Shown piece by piece: positions 9,731 through 17,577 of a stretch of 64,000 nt of DNA. The stretch covers positions 67,396-131,395 of the forward strand of contig CAJUJK010000010.1 in assembly GCA_910586705.1 (NCBI GenBank). Direction: 5' to 3'. Below the pieces are notes generated by a model. The model searched no databases. It had not been told where the DNA came from and was given only the letters and a program-made list of their open reading frames with translations. This DNA is from an uncultured Lachnospiraceae bacterium. GTDB lineage: Bacteria > Bacillota > Clostridia > Lachnospirales > Lachnospiraceae. Each line of letters begins with the position of its first letter. Within the stretch, counting starts at the first letter, position 1. The translations under genes and the position numbers were made by a program.

Positions 9731-9939
9731 TACTTGCCCTCCGTCTTGTTATACTGAGCCGAACTGATTCCCAGAAGAACCCCCAGGAAAGTATCAACGG
9801 CCGTGATTGTCCCGACTACCTGCTCGCCGTAGGGCAGCCCCCAGATTCCAGCCAGCGCGAAATATAACGTACCTGCTGCCGGAAGCAGATACTGTGCGAT
9901 CCATTTCAAAGTGTCATAGGTTTTGTTACTCATGCTCAT
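9730..9939 (-). CDS. phage holin (Dp-1-like family)
   Basis: 69 residues with LKWIAQYLLPAAGTLYFALAGIWGLPYGEQVVGTI and a second hydrophobic segment (TFLGVLLGISSAQY). The W-x-x-P-x-G motif and length match the Phage_holin_Dp1-type family, which makes membrane lesions for endolysin release. The wall hydrolase of this element is far away at 45.6-46.1 kb. Confidence 0.8.
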   Translation of the reverse strand: MSMSNKTYDTLKWIAQYLLPAAGTLYFALAGIWGLPYGEQVVGTITAVDTFLGVLLGISSAQYNKTEGK

Positions 9940-10261
9940 GATTTTGTTCCTCCTCGTATTGTGATTTGTGTATAGGTAATCTGTTTACCTCGTTCATGAT
10001 TCTTTTGGCGGAGCCGTTACCGCCCATCTTTTCATACGGCTTATAGAGATACTCGTAAAGATTTTCATACTCATCGGAGGTGATGTAACCCCGTTCAATG
10101 TACTCCATTCCCAGATACATGATCCTGTCATGTCCCAATCCTATAAGCATCTCAGTTTTTACATCTTTTTTCTCAAGCCGCTTAGTTATGTAGGCCCACA
10201 GCCCAGAAGACGCAAGAACTGAGCTAAAAATAGTTAGTAATATTTGAAACCATTGTTCCAT
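9926..10261 (-). CDS. membrane-anchored phage protein near holin
   Basis: 111 residues from the ATG at 10261 (MEQWFQILLTIFSSVL), chosen because AGGAGG lies just upstream. One N-terminal membrane segment is followed by a helical domain (HDRIMYLGMEYIERGYITSDEY). This type commonly sits next to holins in clostridial prophages; the exact job is unknown. It starts one base after the reverse transcriptase stop and overlaps the holin start. Confidence 0.65.
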   Translation of the reverse strand: MEQWFQILLTIFSSVLASSGLWAYITKRLEKKDVKTEMLIGLGHDRIMYLGMEYIERGYITSDEYENLYEYLYKPYEKMGGNGSAKRIMNEVNRLPIHKSQYEEEQNHEHE

Positions 10262-10262
10262 G

Positions 10263-11480
10263 TCATACCTCCTGTAAAATATTTTGTGACGACCTATCAA
10301 ATATAACCAGCTTCTTGTTTACGACAGTAACCGTTTTGTCGAATAGGTCTTCATAAAGCCCGATAAGATTTCGCCTCTGCTGTTTGGATAATAATTTATA
10401 GAAACTGCCCATCCAACCACGAAACATATTCTCTACACCATCGTAAGAGATTTCCCCGTTCTGTACTTTGACTGCCAGTTTCTTTAACTTTCTCCTCATA
10501 GTAGTAACCCTTTCAGGATTTATGCGTTTGATTATTTTTCCATCCTTGGTAAGTGTATATCTTACTTGCAGGAATTTGTAAGTGCTGGAAATCCTAACGA
10601 TTCTGGTTTTCTTCTCGTTGATATGGATACCAAGCTCCTTTGCTATTTTTCGGATATTATCAAGCAAGTCCAAAAGTTCTTCCCTGCTTGGATTCATGAT
10701 GTACCAGTCATCCATATACCTCCCGTAAAACTTCTGACTTCTCACATACTTAATGTAGTTGTCAATTCGGTAAGGATAATAAATGCCTATGACTTGCGAT
10801 AACTGATCTCCGATATTCACGGATTTACACATCCACTTCTCGCCAGTCAACTGTTCTTTCGGAATACTCCTATAATCCAGCTTATTGAATGTGTCATCCA
10901 TACATCTGGCATACTCATCGTCAGTCATGTAAGATACATCAATCTTAAATCCGTCAAATATAAGTGTTAAAAGCCAGTCGATAAACTCGTCGTCATCGAA
11001 CAGCTTCAACAATTCCCGCTTTGCAATCTCGTGAATAATATTGTCGTAGAATTTTGTGAAGTCGCCGAATAGAATCCATCCCTCATTCCCATACAGTCTA
11101 TAGTATTTCCTAAGATGCACCACAAAGCGGTCTCTCTAATGTGAAATCCCGCGTCCTTTGATAGAAGCACCGTTATCATAAATGATATGTTTCTTGACTT
11201 CTGGTAACAGGATGTCGTCGCATAATACATGGCGGACGATTCGATCCTTAATTCGGATACTTGTGATAGGTCTTATACGGCCCCGTTCAGACAGCGTAAA
11301 CTCCTCTGTTGGTCCATTTTGAAGAGTTCTGTCAAGAATTTCTTCTTGTATGGAAAAGATGTAGCGTAAGAAATTCATCATGAACTTCTGCGTTGTTTCT
11401 TTCCACTTGCTGCCTTTCACGGAAGCCTTATAAGCCTTGTACAAATTGTTGGCGTCAGACAAAATCTCTTCATACGTCAT
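10263..11480 (-). pseudogene. DGR reverse transcriptase interrupted by in-frame TAG
   Basis: 405 codons with one in-frame TAG (11136-11138, codon 115) between ASIKGRGISH and RDRFVVHLRKYY. The frame is identical on both sides. Motifs fit a DGR reverse transcriptase: catalytic-site Asp in ILFGDFTKFYDNI, the DGR-type motif 4 IGDQLSQ (in place of the QGxxxSP of retrons and group II introns), and the catalytic YMDD in FYGRYMDDWYIM. It lies directly downstream of the template repeat and the avd-like gene. The enzyme would copy TR RNA with errors opposite adenines and return it to the VRs. With the TAG read as stop, only a 114-residue N-terminal piece is made. Gln (CAG) is the likeliest original codon. 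Confidence 0.93.
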
Positions 11481-11589
11481 ACCTATTCACCGTGATAGCA
11501 ATATTTACCGTAGTAAATTGCGTCCAGCTTTACCATTTATCCTTGATGGAAAGGACAACATCTCCTTCTCGGTTGGTTAGACTGAGAAT

Positions 11590-11678
11590 CCGGACGAACC
11601 CCGTTAGAGTTCGAGGCGTTGTTGTAGTTCGTATTGCCATTGTTGTTCACATTAGCGAAATTAGCCGAAGAAACGACG
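11590..11678 (-). repeat. DGR template repeat (TR)
   Basis: The 89 bases match three variable repeats: 12717-12805, 50251-50336 and 50871-50954. On the - strand the TR reads SSANFANVNNNGNTNYNNAS, rich in AAC/AAT codons as in known DGR templates. It has 24 adenines on the coding strand; 17, 19 and 15 of them differ in the three VRs. It ends with the invariant GGGGTTCGTCCGG, the likely initiation-of-homing segment. It lies between the avd-like gene and the reverse transcriptase and lacks the GC hairpin that follows each VR. Confidence 0.95.
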
Positions 11679-11684
11679 CGTTTA

Positions 11685-12176
11685 TTAGATGTTGCCCTGC
11701 AAATACGATTTGATTCTGTTGTCGCGCTGACGCCATTTCTTTATCAATCCGATTTCTCGGTCGATAGCTTTGACATATCTGCCGTAAGTATTAACATCCA
11801 CATTGAAAATCTCTACAATCCGCTGCAACTCTTTGATGATCTGCTCGCAGTTTACAATAGCGTTGTTCTGGTAGCTTCTCCTCTGCTCATACTCCAGCAT
11901 AGAAGTGGGATAAGTGGAATTAGCCGCTCTGATATTATTGGTGAGTTGCGACGCCAGCAGGTCGATACGGTTCTTGAAGTTGGTCATAAGATACCTGTAC
12001 TTCGCAAAATTTTCCGTTTCATCATCCCCGTAGGCATAACGAACTCTGACAAAGTGGTCTAAATCCTTTACCCCGAAATTTCTCTGCATAAAGTCTATAA
12101 GCATATCATGGAGTTCAATCGAATATGTAATGGCTTCAAATTTGGACTCTTTACGGTCGCTCACTAAGACACTCAT
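11685..12176 (-). CDS. avd: Avd-like DGR accessory protein
   Basis: 163 residues, almost entirely helical by pattern: SIELHDMLIDFMQRNFG, YRYLMTNFKNRIDLLASQL and CEQIIKELQRIVEIFN. Size, four-helix character and location immediately upstream of TR and reverse transcriptase fit the accessory variability determinant, a barrel-forming, basic four-helix-bundle protein that binds the RT and TR RNA. The sequence alone does not prove the family, but the context is strong. Confidence 0.8.
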   Translation of the reverse strand: MSVLVSDRKESKFEAITYSIELHDMLIDFMQRNFGVKDLDHFVRVRYAYGDDETENFAKYRYLMTNFKNRIDLLASQLTNNIRAANSTYPTSMLEYEQRRSYQNNAIVNCEQIIKELQRIVEIFNVDVNTYGRYVKAIDREIGLIKKWRQRDNRIKSYLQGNI

Positions 12177-12292
12177 TTATAGTCTTTCCCTGTGATCCAG
12201 CCTTTTACTACGGCGTTACGAACGCGGTTCTCATCCCACAGCTTCCTGCCGTAGTAGTTCTTAACCTTGTCGTAATTCTTGCTATGTTCCAT
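12173..12292 (-). CDS. xkdX: XkdX family small phage protein
   Basis: 39 residues: KNYDKVKNYYGRKLWDENRV followed by AVVKGWITGKDYK. The pattern Y-x5-W-x4-V-x2-AV-x-KGWIT-x-x-Y is that of XkdX proteins found after tail-fibre genes. The gene overlaps the avd-like start (TGA/ATG) and is preceded by AGGAGGATCACC. Confidence 0.75.
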   Translation of the reverse strand: MEHSKNYDKVKNYYGRKLWDENRVRNAVVKGWITGKDYK

Positions 12293-12307
12293 GGTGATCC
12301 TCCTTTC

Positions 12308-12616
12308 TTACAGGTCAACTTCACACATCATTGCGAGGTACTCAATGTCGGATTTGATTTTCGCCTGCTCCAGTTCCTTGAGAGTAATATCTCTAAGAAC
12401 AAACCAGGACTTCCCGTCTACCTCCGTCACCTGCACCAGATCCATATTCTCATGTACCTCATCATGCTCACCATCGTTGATTATAACGGGGGAGCAATTC
12501 GACTGGAAAATTCCGGGGTCGATGGTCCCTTCAGAAATGAAATTATTACCGTTCATGGTAAGATTACCGATTTCTGTTCCATCAGCGAGGGTTATCTTAT
12601 AGATTCTCTCATCCAT
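12308..12616 (-). CDS. phage tail-module protein of unknown function
   Basis: 102 residues beginning MDERIYKITLADGTEIGNL and ending in a helical tail (LKELEQAKIKSDIEYLAMM). This type often lies between the receptor-binding protein and XkdX in clostridial prophages. I recognise no enzymatic motif. Confidence 0.6.
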   Translation of the reverse strand: MDERIYKITLADGTEIGNLTMNGNNFISEGTIDPGIFQSNCSPVIINDGEHDEVHENMDLVQVTEVDGKSWFVLRDITLKELEQAKIKSDIEYLAMMCEVDL

Positions 12617-12676
12617 TTTGATTCTTCCTTTCTTTTAACATAATTTTCAGTCACCTACATACGGTTTCCACAAAAA

Positions 12677-12691
12677 GGGGCACAAGGCCCC
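12677..12691 (-). terminator. GC hairpin after VR1 (DGR hairpin, possible terminator)
   Basis: On the coding strand GGGGC, loop CTTGT, GCCCC, then a T run. It lies 6 bases past the stop of the diversified gene and 26 bases past the VR. The same CTTGT loop occurs in hairpins after VR2 and VR3, so it is likely the structure that DGRs use at the 3' side of VRs; it may also terminate transcription. Confidence 0.75.
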
Positions 12692-12696
12692 CGGAT

Positions 12697-13677
12697 TTAG
12701 CCAACCAACCCGAAGACCGGACGAACCCCGCCAGAGTTCGAGGCGCTGCGGCAGTCCGGCCCGCCATAGCCGCTCACAATAGCGAAAAAAGCCGAAGAAA
12801 CGACGTCTCTCAGCCAATACCAATATCTTCCAGGATTGATGAACCTCGGATACATCTTCATGAGCGCCAACTGTGTCTTGTCGATGGTATAACGGTTCGG
12901 AACGAAAGAACCGTCACCAGCCGGCGTAAACACCAAACTTCCGTACATCATGATCTCGTTCGGCAGCTCCACCGTAGAGTCATACCATGCTCCTGCCGAC
13001 GGATATCCATTTGACACCGCATTTGTCAGATACTCTCTATGATTGAGAATATTCGCAGAGCCGAACGCCGAATTCACCAGCGTCTTGGCATTGGCGAGAT
13101 TTGCTGTATACATCTGGGAGCCAACATAGCCGCCAGTCGTGATGTTGGTTTCATTCATCTTGGCAGAGTAAAGAGACTGATCCGGCATAATTACCAGATG
13201 AGGAGTTGTGCAGGAAGTATCGCCGGAATTCAGCCAGTAGTTGATATCGACAATTCTCCAGGTACGGTCGCCGATACTCCAGTAGTCCCCGATAAAGAAT
13301 CCTTTGAACGTTCCGGCTTTGATCTGGGCTTTCTGCGCAGCCGTAAAAGCTGTCCCAAGATTCTTGCCGCGGAAAATATTTCTGCGCTGCTCCACAGAAA
13401 TAACCTCGTCCAAAATCCCCCAAAAAGCATCGTTGACCGTGATGCCCTTGTTGCCATCCGCAGCGCCAAGAAGAATCCTGTCACTCGCAGAAACAGCGCT
13501 AACCTGCGTAAGCTGAGAAACATTCATCTTAGCAAGATAATCCTGCGAAGAACTTATCGCCACAAGCGCCCCAAGCAAATCCCTTGCCAAAATTGTTTTT
13601 GTCCCGCCGTCACCATCCACAAGCAGGACGTTGTTGTCGAGAAGTTGTGTCACTTTTTCATAATCTGTAATCTTCAT
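12697..13677 (-). CDS. DGR-diversified tail tip / receptor-binding protein
   Basis: 326 residues. The N-terminal 100 residues look structural. The centre (WRIVDINYWLNSGDTSCTTPHLVIMPD and LPNEIMMYGSL) and the end (YWYWLRDVVSSAFFAIV, then SASNSGGVRPVFGLVG) form a DUF6273/C-type-lectin-like domain whose last about 30 residues are the variable repeat. Diversified positions correspond to TR adenines. It lies in the tail module, so receptor binding is the natural role. It is the near target of the retroelement. Confidence 0.88.
   Translation of the reverse strand: MKITDYEKVTQLLDNNVLLVDGDGGTKTILARDLLGALVAISSSQDYLAKMNVSQLTQVSAVSASDRILLGAADGNKGITVNDAFWGILDEVISVEQRRNIFRGKNLGTAFTAAQKAQIKAGTFKGFFIGDYWSIGDRTWRIVDINYWLNSGDTSCTTPHLVIMPDQSLYSAKMNETNITTGGYVGSQMYTANLANAKTLVNSAFGSANILNHREYLTNAVSNGYPSAGAWYDSTVELPNEIMMYGSLVFTPAGDGSFVPNRYTIDKTQLALMKMYPRFINPGRYWYWLRDVVSSAFFAIVSGYGGPDCRSASNSGGVRPVFGLVG
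12717..12805 (-). repeat. DGR variable repeat VR1
   Basis: Aligned to TR 11590-11678 without gaps. There are 17 differences at coding-strand adenines and one elsewhere (12760, coding T to G). The GGGGTTCGTCCGG end is identical to the TR. Homology stops after CGACG on the 5' coding side. Confidence 0.95.
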
Positions 13678-13695
13678 ACTTCATCACCTTTCTTT

Positions 13696-14022
13696 TTAAT
13701 TTGTAACAAATATAGCTTGACTGAGGATTGGATTATTTCCGCTGTCAAGAATTTGTTCTGTTGAATATCCCTTACCGTTCAGGTCTCTTGATTTACTGTC
13801 CTTAACCGTTTCGCTATTAGAATCTAACAGCAGATAAATACCCCTTCTGGCATTGTCTCTGAGGTATCCTGAAACCTGAAATTCCGGCGGTATGCCCTCC
13901 ATAAATTTTGCCAACAGACCCGAGTATGTACGGCTTTCAATCGGATTCCCAAGGTTATCCATAACCGGCTCTTTTATCGAATCTGTAATTGCCTGTAAAT
14001 ATACAAAGGTATTGTCAAACAT
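13696..14022 (-). CDS. phage tail protein of unknown function
   Basis: 108 residues: MFDNTFVYLQAITDSIKEPV, then GIPPEFQVSGYLRDNARRG and a C-terminus (ILSQAIFVTN) that resembles the end of the next upstream protein (IRGKTIFVTK). The two may share a small C-terminal module. It lies between the baseplate protein and the diversified protein. Confidence 0.6.
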   Translation of the reverse strand: MFDNTFVYLQAITDSIKEPVMDNLGNPIESRTYSGLLAKFMEGIPPEFQVSGYLRDNARRGIYLLLDSNSETVKDSKSRDLNGKGYSTEQILDSGNNPILSQAIFVTN

Positions 14023-14033
14023 AAGCGCCTCCT

Positions 14034-15299
14034 TTACTTTGTGACGAATATGGTTTTGCCTCTGATAACATCGCCTTTATCATCAAGGAGTTGCTCGGTA
14101 CGGTCGGTATCGGGATTATCAACATACAGCCATGTTCCGCCGTCAGTCAGAATCTGATAAACCGTAAATTCATTGGCAAGCCCGTCAAATGCCTGCTCAA
14201 TAGCCGATAAACGCCTCTTTACGTCTTCTAGTTCCTTTCCAACATCAGACTCTTTCTCAACAACGAACGTGACACGTTTCCCTTCAATCGGCTCGTTATT
14301 CCCATCAAAAATAGCCTTATCCGACGAATCGTTAAGGCTGTCATAGATCGAATGGGTATTTGTAAGCTCATTTTGAAATTCTTCAAACTTATCCATTCGC
14401 TCATTGAGAGCGACAAGTTTGTTAGCGAATGCGGAAATGTCTTCACCGTCAAGAAGTTCCTTAATAGAATCCCACCAATCTCGAAAATCTTTGTCGATTG
14501 AGTTCTTCCATGCGGAATATTCTTCCGTGTTTCCGTTCACATAATCGTAGAACCACTTTTGCCACATGTCCTTCCAATACTCAGCCGTATCGGTAATTTC
14601 ATTTGCGTGGGCGTTAAAAAATTCCTCCCACTGATGCTCCCAGTTCAGATATGCTTCCTGAATCTCTGTCGTCTGTGCCTGGAACCACGTCCTCCACTGG
14701 TTTTTCCAGAAAGTATTTGCAGCTTCCATGTCCGCCGTCTGAGCGCCGTAAAAAGCCTTCCACTGATCTCCCCACTGTGCTACAAGAGCGTCAATAGACA
14801 TCTTTTCCAGTGGAGCAGTAACAAACGGACACGCAGACGTTCCCACACAATTTGTAATGTTCGCCTGCCGTATCGAAGTCACACCAGCGTTGACACGGAT
14901 ATAGGCAAGCGGATACTGCCATCTGTCGTTTGTCTTGATCATCGTCGGGTTCTTCGGACTGGATGCCGGAGTACCTTTGATAATCTTAATAGAATTCGCT
15001 CTAACAGATTCGCGTGCGTCGACTTCCAGAACAACCGCATCAATTCTGTTTAGAAGAACTTCCGATATAGGAACCGTCAACGGAAGCAATGCATCATTCA
15101 GAGTCCATGTATGATTAAACCAGGCCCGTCCGATGCCGACATTCACCATCATGCCTTCGGATTCTTTAACAACCATTGCCGTTCCGTAATGCTGTAAAAC
15201 TCCATCCCGGATGATGCCGTCAAAAATACTTGACATTTGAATCGCATCGTATTTTCGATCGCCATTTTTTGAGTTATAAAACCCACATGTCACACTCAT
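14034..15299 (-). CDS. phage baseplate/tail structural protein
   Basis: 421 residues. The N-terminal domain (SVTCGFYNSKNGDRKYDAI, SSIFDGIIRDGVL, GRAWFNHTW) is the type that starts many clostridial siphophage baseplate proteins. The centre has four spaced W-rich helices (WKAFYGAQ, WRTWFQAQ, WEEFFNAH, WQKWFYDY), a repeat likely to form a trimeric stalk. The C-terminus ends in a small globular module (GKTIFVTK). It follows the tail-associated protein by one base. Confidence 0.7.
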   Translation of the reverse strand: MSVTCGFYNSKNGDRKYDAIQMSSIFDGIIRDGVLQHYGTAMVVKESEGMMVNVGIGRAWFNHTWTLNDALLPLTVPISEVLLNRIDAVVLEVDARESVRANSIKIIKGTPASSPKNPTMIKTNDRWQYPLAYIRVNAGVTSIRQANITNCVGTSACPFVTAPLEKMSIDALVAQWGDQWKAFYGAQTADMEAANTFWKNQWRTWFQAQTTEIQEAYLNWEHQWEEFFNAHANEITDTAEYWKDMWQKWFYDYVNGNTEEYSAWKNSIDKDFRDWWDSIKELLDGEDISAFANKLVALNERMDKFEEFQNELTNTHSIYDSLNDSSDKAIFDGNNEPIEGKRVTFVVEKESDVGKELEDVKRRLSAIEQAFDGLANEFTVYQILTDGGTWLYVDNPDTDRTEQLLDDKGDVIRGKTIFVTK

Positions 15300-15300
15300 A

Positions 15301-16374
15301 TCACACCGCCTCCTGTTCTATCGTTTTAAATGTAGGGTATACAGAGTTACCGTCTTCATCTTCGGACATAACGATTTCAACGATTCTCGCTTTCGTTTCA
15401 TGTCCGTATTCGTTGGCGATCTGAACGACATCTCCGTTGAAGAAGTCCTCTCCATACCTGAACATAACGGTTGTTTCCACCTGCCCCTCAAATGAGGTTA
15501 CATCCGTGTTCTCTGCCAACTTTTCTTTTCCCCGCTGCTGTAACTGAGCCGTGTATTCCGCATCAGATAAGACAACCCCGTCTCCAACATCAGAAGAAAT
15601 ATCCCTTGCGTCCGTAAAAAGCTCCCGCCTATTTAATCCACTTCCCCCGCCAACAGTCGTATACTTTCTTGCAGAACCCTCACCTTCACCGCCAACCAGA
15701 GTAACGGTCTTCAGTGCAGACTTAGATTCCACATAATTACTGTTGATGATGTTTTCAAATTTGGGGGAAAATACGACATAAGGATTCGCCGACTGGTCAT
15801 AGGAACGATCCGTCCCGGCATACAGCTTAAATACGAACTGTTTATTGTTGTTAAGAGTCACCTTGAAACCTATGCTTCTCTCACTACAGATTTTGTTAAT
15901 TACATCATACAGATTATCGCCGGTATACTGCGCATCAATCTTCAGTGACGTAATAGCGGGATCAGTTGACGCTTCAAAGATAAAGTTACTTATTCTCCTT
16001 GTGCTGTCTGCTGGAGATATTACATTCTCATTCAGCAGAGTACGGATTCCATTTTGAAGATTTCCGGTTATGGTCTTTTGTCCCCAGACAATCCGGCGGT
16101 CAAGAATAGATTCCAATGATCTGCCAGTAACCGTGATATGGTTCCCATTCTCGGAATCAGAAGCAATTCGTATCTTTTCGATAATCATAACGTGTTCCGA
16201 CTCGCGGTTCTGCAAATAATAATCCTGTCTGATGTAACTGAGAATAGTCTCTGTCATCGAGGTAAAAAGCTCGAAATCTCCATATTCATAATACCGGTCA
16301 GTCCAGATGAACGATTCGTAGACATCAACGATGGATACGGCGTCAAGATTCGTGTTAAGAACTGTTACATCCAT
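15301..16374 (-). CDS. tail-associated protein, ReqiPepy6 Gp37-like
   Basis: 357 residues matching the siphovirus Gp37/Tal-N family pattern: an N-terminal VYESFIWTDRYYEYGDFEL, ITVTGRSLESILDRRIVW in the first third, and a C-terminal domain with VETTVMFRYGEDFFNGDVV. Members form the baseplate hub at the tail tip. It starts three bases after the stop of the distal-tail-like gene. Confidence 0.8.
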   Translation of the reverse strand: MDVTVLNTNLDAVSIVDVYESFIWTDRYYEYGDFELFTSMTETILSYIRQDYYLQNRESEHVMIIEKIRIASDSENGNHITVTGRSLESILDRRIVWGQKTITGNLQNGIRTLLNENVISPADSTRRISNFIFEASTDPAITSLKIDAQYTGDNLYDVINKICSERSIGFKVTLNNNKQFVFKLYAGTDRSYDQSANPYVVFSPKFENIINSNYVESKSALKTVTLVGGEGEGSARKYTTVGGGSGLNRRELFTDARDISSDVGDGVVLSDAEYTAQLQQRGKEKLAENTDVTSFEGQVETTVMFRYGEDFFNGDVVQIANEYGHETKARIVEIVMSEDEDGNSVYPTFKTIEQEAV

Positions 16375-16376
16375 AC

Positions 16377-17084
16377 CTATACCCCCTCGTAAATGACTCG
16401 ATTTTCAATCTTAAACTGTAGGTTTGTACTCCCTTCTTCAGCCGTATACGCAAAGACGTTATCGCCCTTTGCGAGCTGGAACCAATCGGCATTCTTGTCA
16501 AGGCAGTTGAGTATGTTCGTGGTTTTACCGTTTCTAAGCAGCGTGATTGATTTCTTGCCTTTCACAGTACAAATAGTGATTTCATCACCTGCCACAATCC
16601 CGGAACCGGTAAAAGACGCCAACTTATTTGTGTCAATCCTCATAATCTCTCTTGTGCCAGTATTGTAGATGGTAATGTTGCGTGCTTCTCCGATTGCATG
16701 AATCGTAATAGTCACACCAATTTCTGCATCACCGCTATAAACAACCACTTTTTCCATCTGGTTCTGAATCCACCCCATTTCGATCAGACACTCATAAAGG
16801 GATTCATTACTGAACGGAAACTCGAATAACGGTTCGACACCATAAAAAATAGTAGTGTTTACTCCGTCTTTTCCGGCAGAATAAAAAAAAGGATTCGGAC
16901 ATACGATTGAAATGTCAGAACCCTCATCCTTGCTGAATATGTTTGGATCGTTTGAGAGAGGGGGTGCTGTTTTTGCGACCCTCCCCCTATGCCTTAAAAA
17001 GTAAGGTGATGTGGCAGTCTTAAAAATTTTGTTGAAAATTGTTTTGTGTTGTTTTTTGTAGCGAAAATGTGTTTTTAATACCAA
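16377..17084 (-). pseudogene. distal tail protein (Dit-like), N-terminus replaced
   Basis: The C-terminal about 190 residues, from ISIVCPNPFFYSAGKD, look like the second half of a Dit-type protein (beta-rich, ATVSL-like strand, CPNPFF motif). The first about 45 residues are basic and unlike any tail protein, and the N-terminal Dit domain is missing. The expected upstream genes (tape measure, tail tube, capsid) are absent too. I read this as the edge of a deletion that brought a chance start codon into frame. It ends in TAG directly before the next gene. Confidence 0.65.
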
Positions 17085-17309
17085 AAACTTTCTTTTTGTT
17101 TATGCTTTTAACCGCAATTCAAGCTTTGTTAGCCATTAAATTGGCAGTCAAACCCAATCTTTGCTAATGCTGAAAGGCAAAACGAAACAAAGTGAAATTC
17201 TTCTTTCCAGCAAAGCAGACGAAACAAAGCAAAGGAAAGTTTCAGTGTAAATCATTAGTTACTGACCGAAAGATTGATTAAAGCCTGACCATTGATGACG
17301 CAGTTAATG
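17085..17309. other. gene-free stretch at probable deletion scar
   Basis: About 225 bases without a credible gene, rich in T/A runs with GAAACAAAG-type short repeats (around 17183-17230). It separates the truncated distal tail gene from the early-side genes, where the head and tail assembly genes would be expected. No terminator or transposase end is visible. Confidence 0.5.
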
Positions 17310-17558
17310 CTAAACAGCCGATGCTTTTTCTCTAACCTTTCGATAAATGTTCCTGAAATCATACTTAATTATCTCGTCAATCGCTCTTTCTACTTCAAGA
17401 TTGTTCTCTTCATCAGAGAGTTCGTCAGAAGTTCGAGCAATTCTTCCAAGATACGACGTCGAATGATAACCCTTTTCCTCATCGAACAGAAACCAAGAAG
17501 TGAACTGTTCAAATGGATCATAAGGATTGTCAACTGTCGTTAATCCAACTCTACCCAT
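17310..17558 (-). CDS. conserved phage protein, terminase-adjacent type
   Basis: 82 residues: TTVDNPYDPFEQFTSWFLFDEEKGY, then LGRIARTSDELSDEENNLEVERAIDEII. The NPYDPF-x5-W-x3-D-x3-GY pattern recurs in small proteins encoded just before terminase genes in clostridial phages, from memory. Function unknown. It ends in TAG followed after one codon by TAA. No terminase follows, which again points to a deletion. Confidence 0.6.
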   Translation of the reverse strand: MGRVGLTTVDNPYDPFEQFTSWFLFDEEKGYHSTSYLGRIARTSDELSDEENNLEVERAIDEIIKYDFRNIYRKVREKASAV

Positions 17559-17577
17559 GAATCCTTATTCACTCCTT

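Noticed and set aside
10263..11480. Group II intron or retron reverse transcriptase
   Set aside because: Motif 4 is GDQLSQ, and an avd-like gene and an adenine-variable TR lie beside it; no intron or msr/msd structure is seen.
13039..13764. Long + strand open frame of 241 codons
   Set aside because: It is antisense to the diversified tail gene, lacks a ribosome site and has no protein-like pattern.
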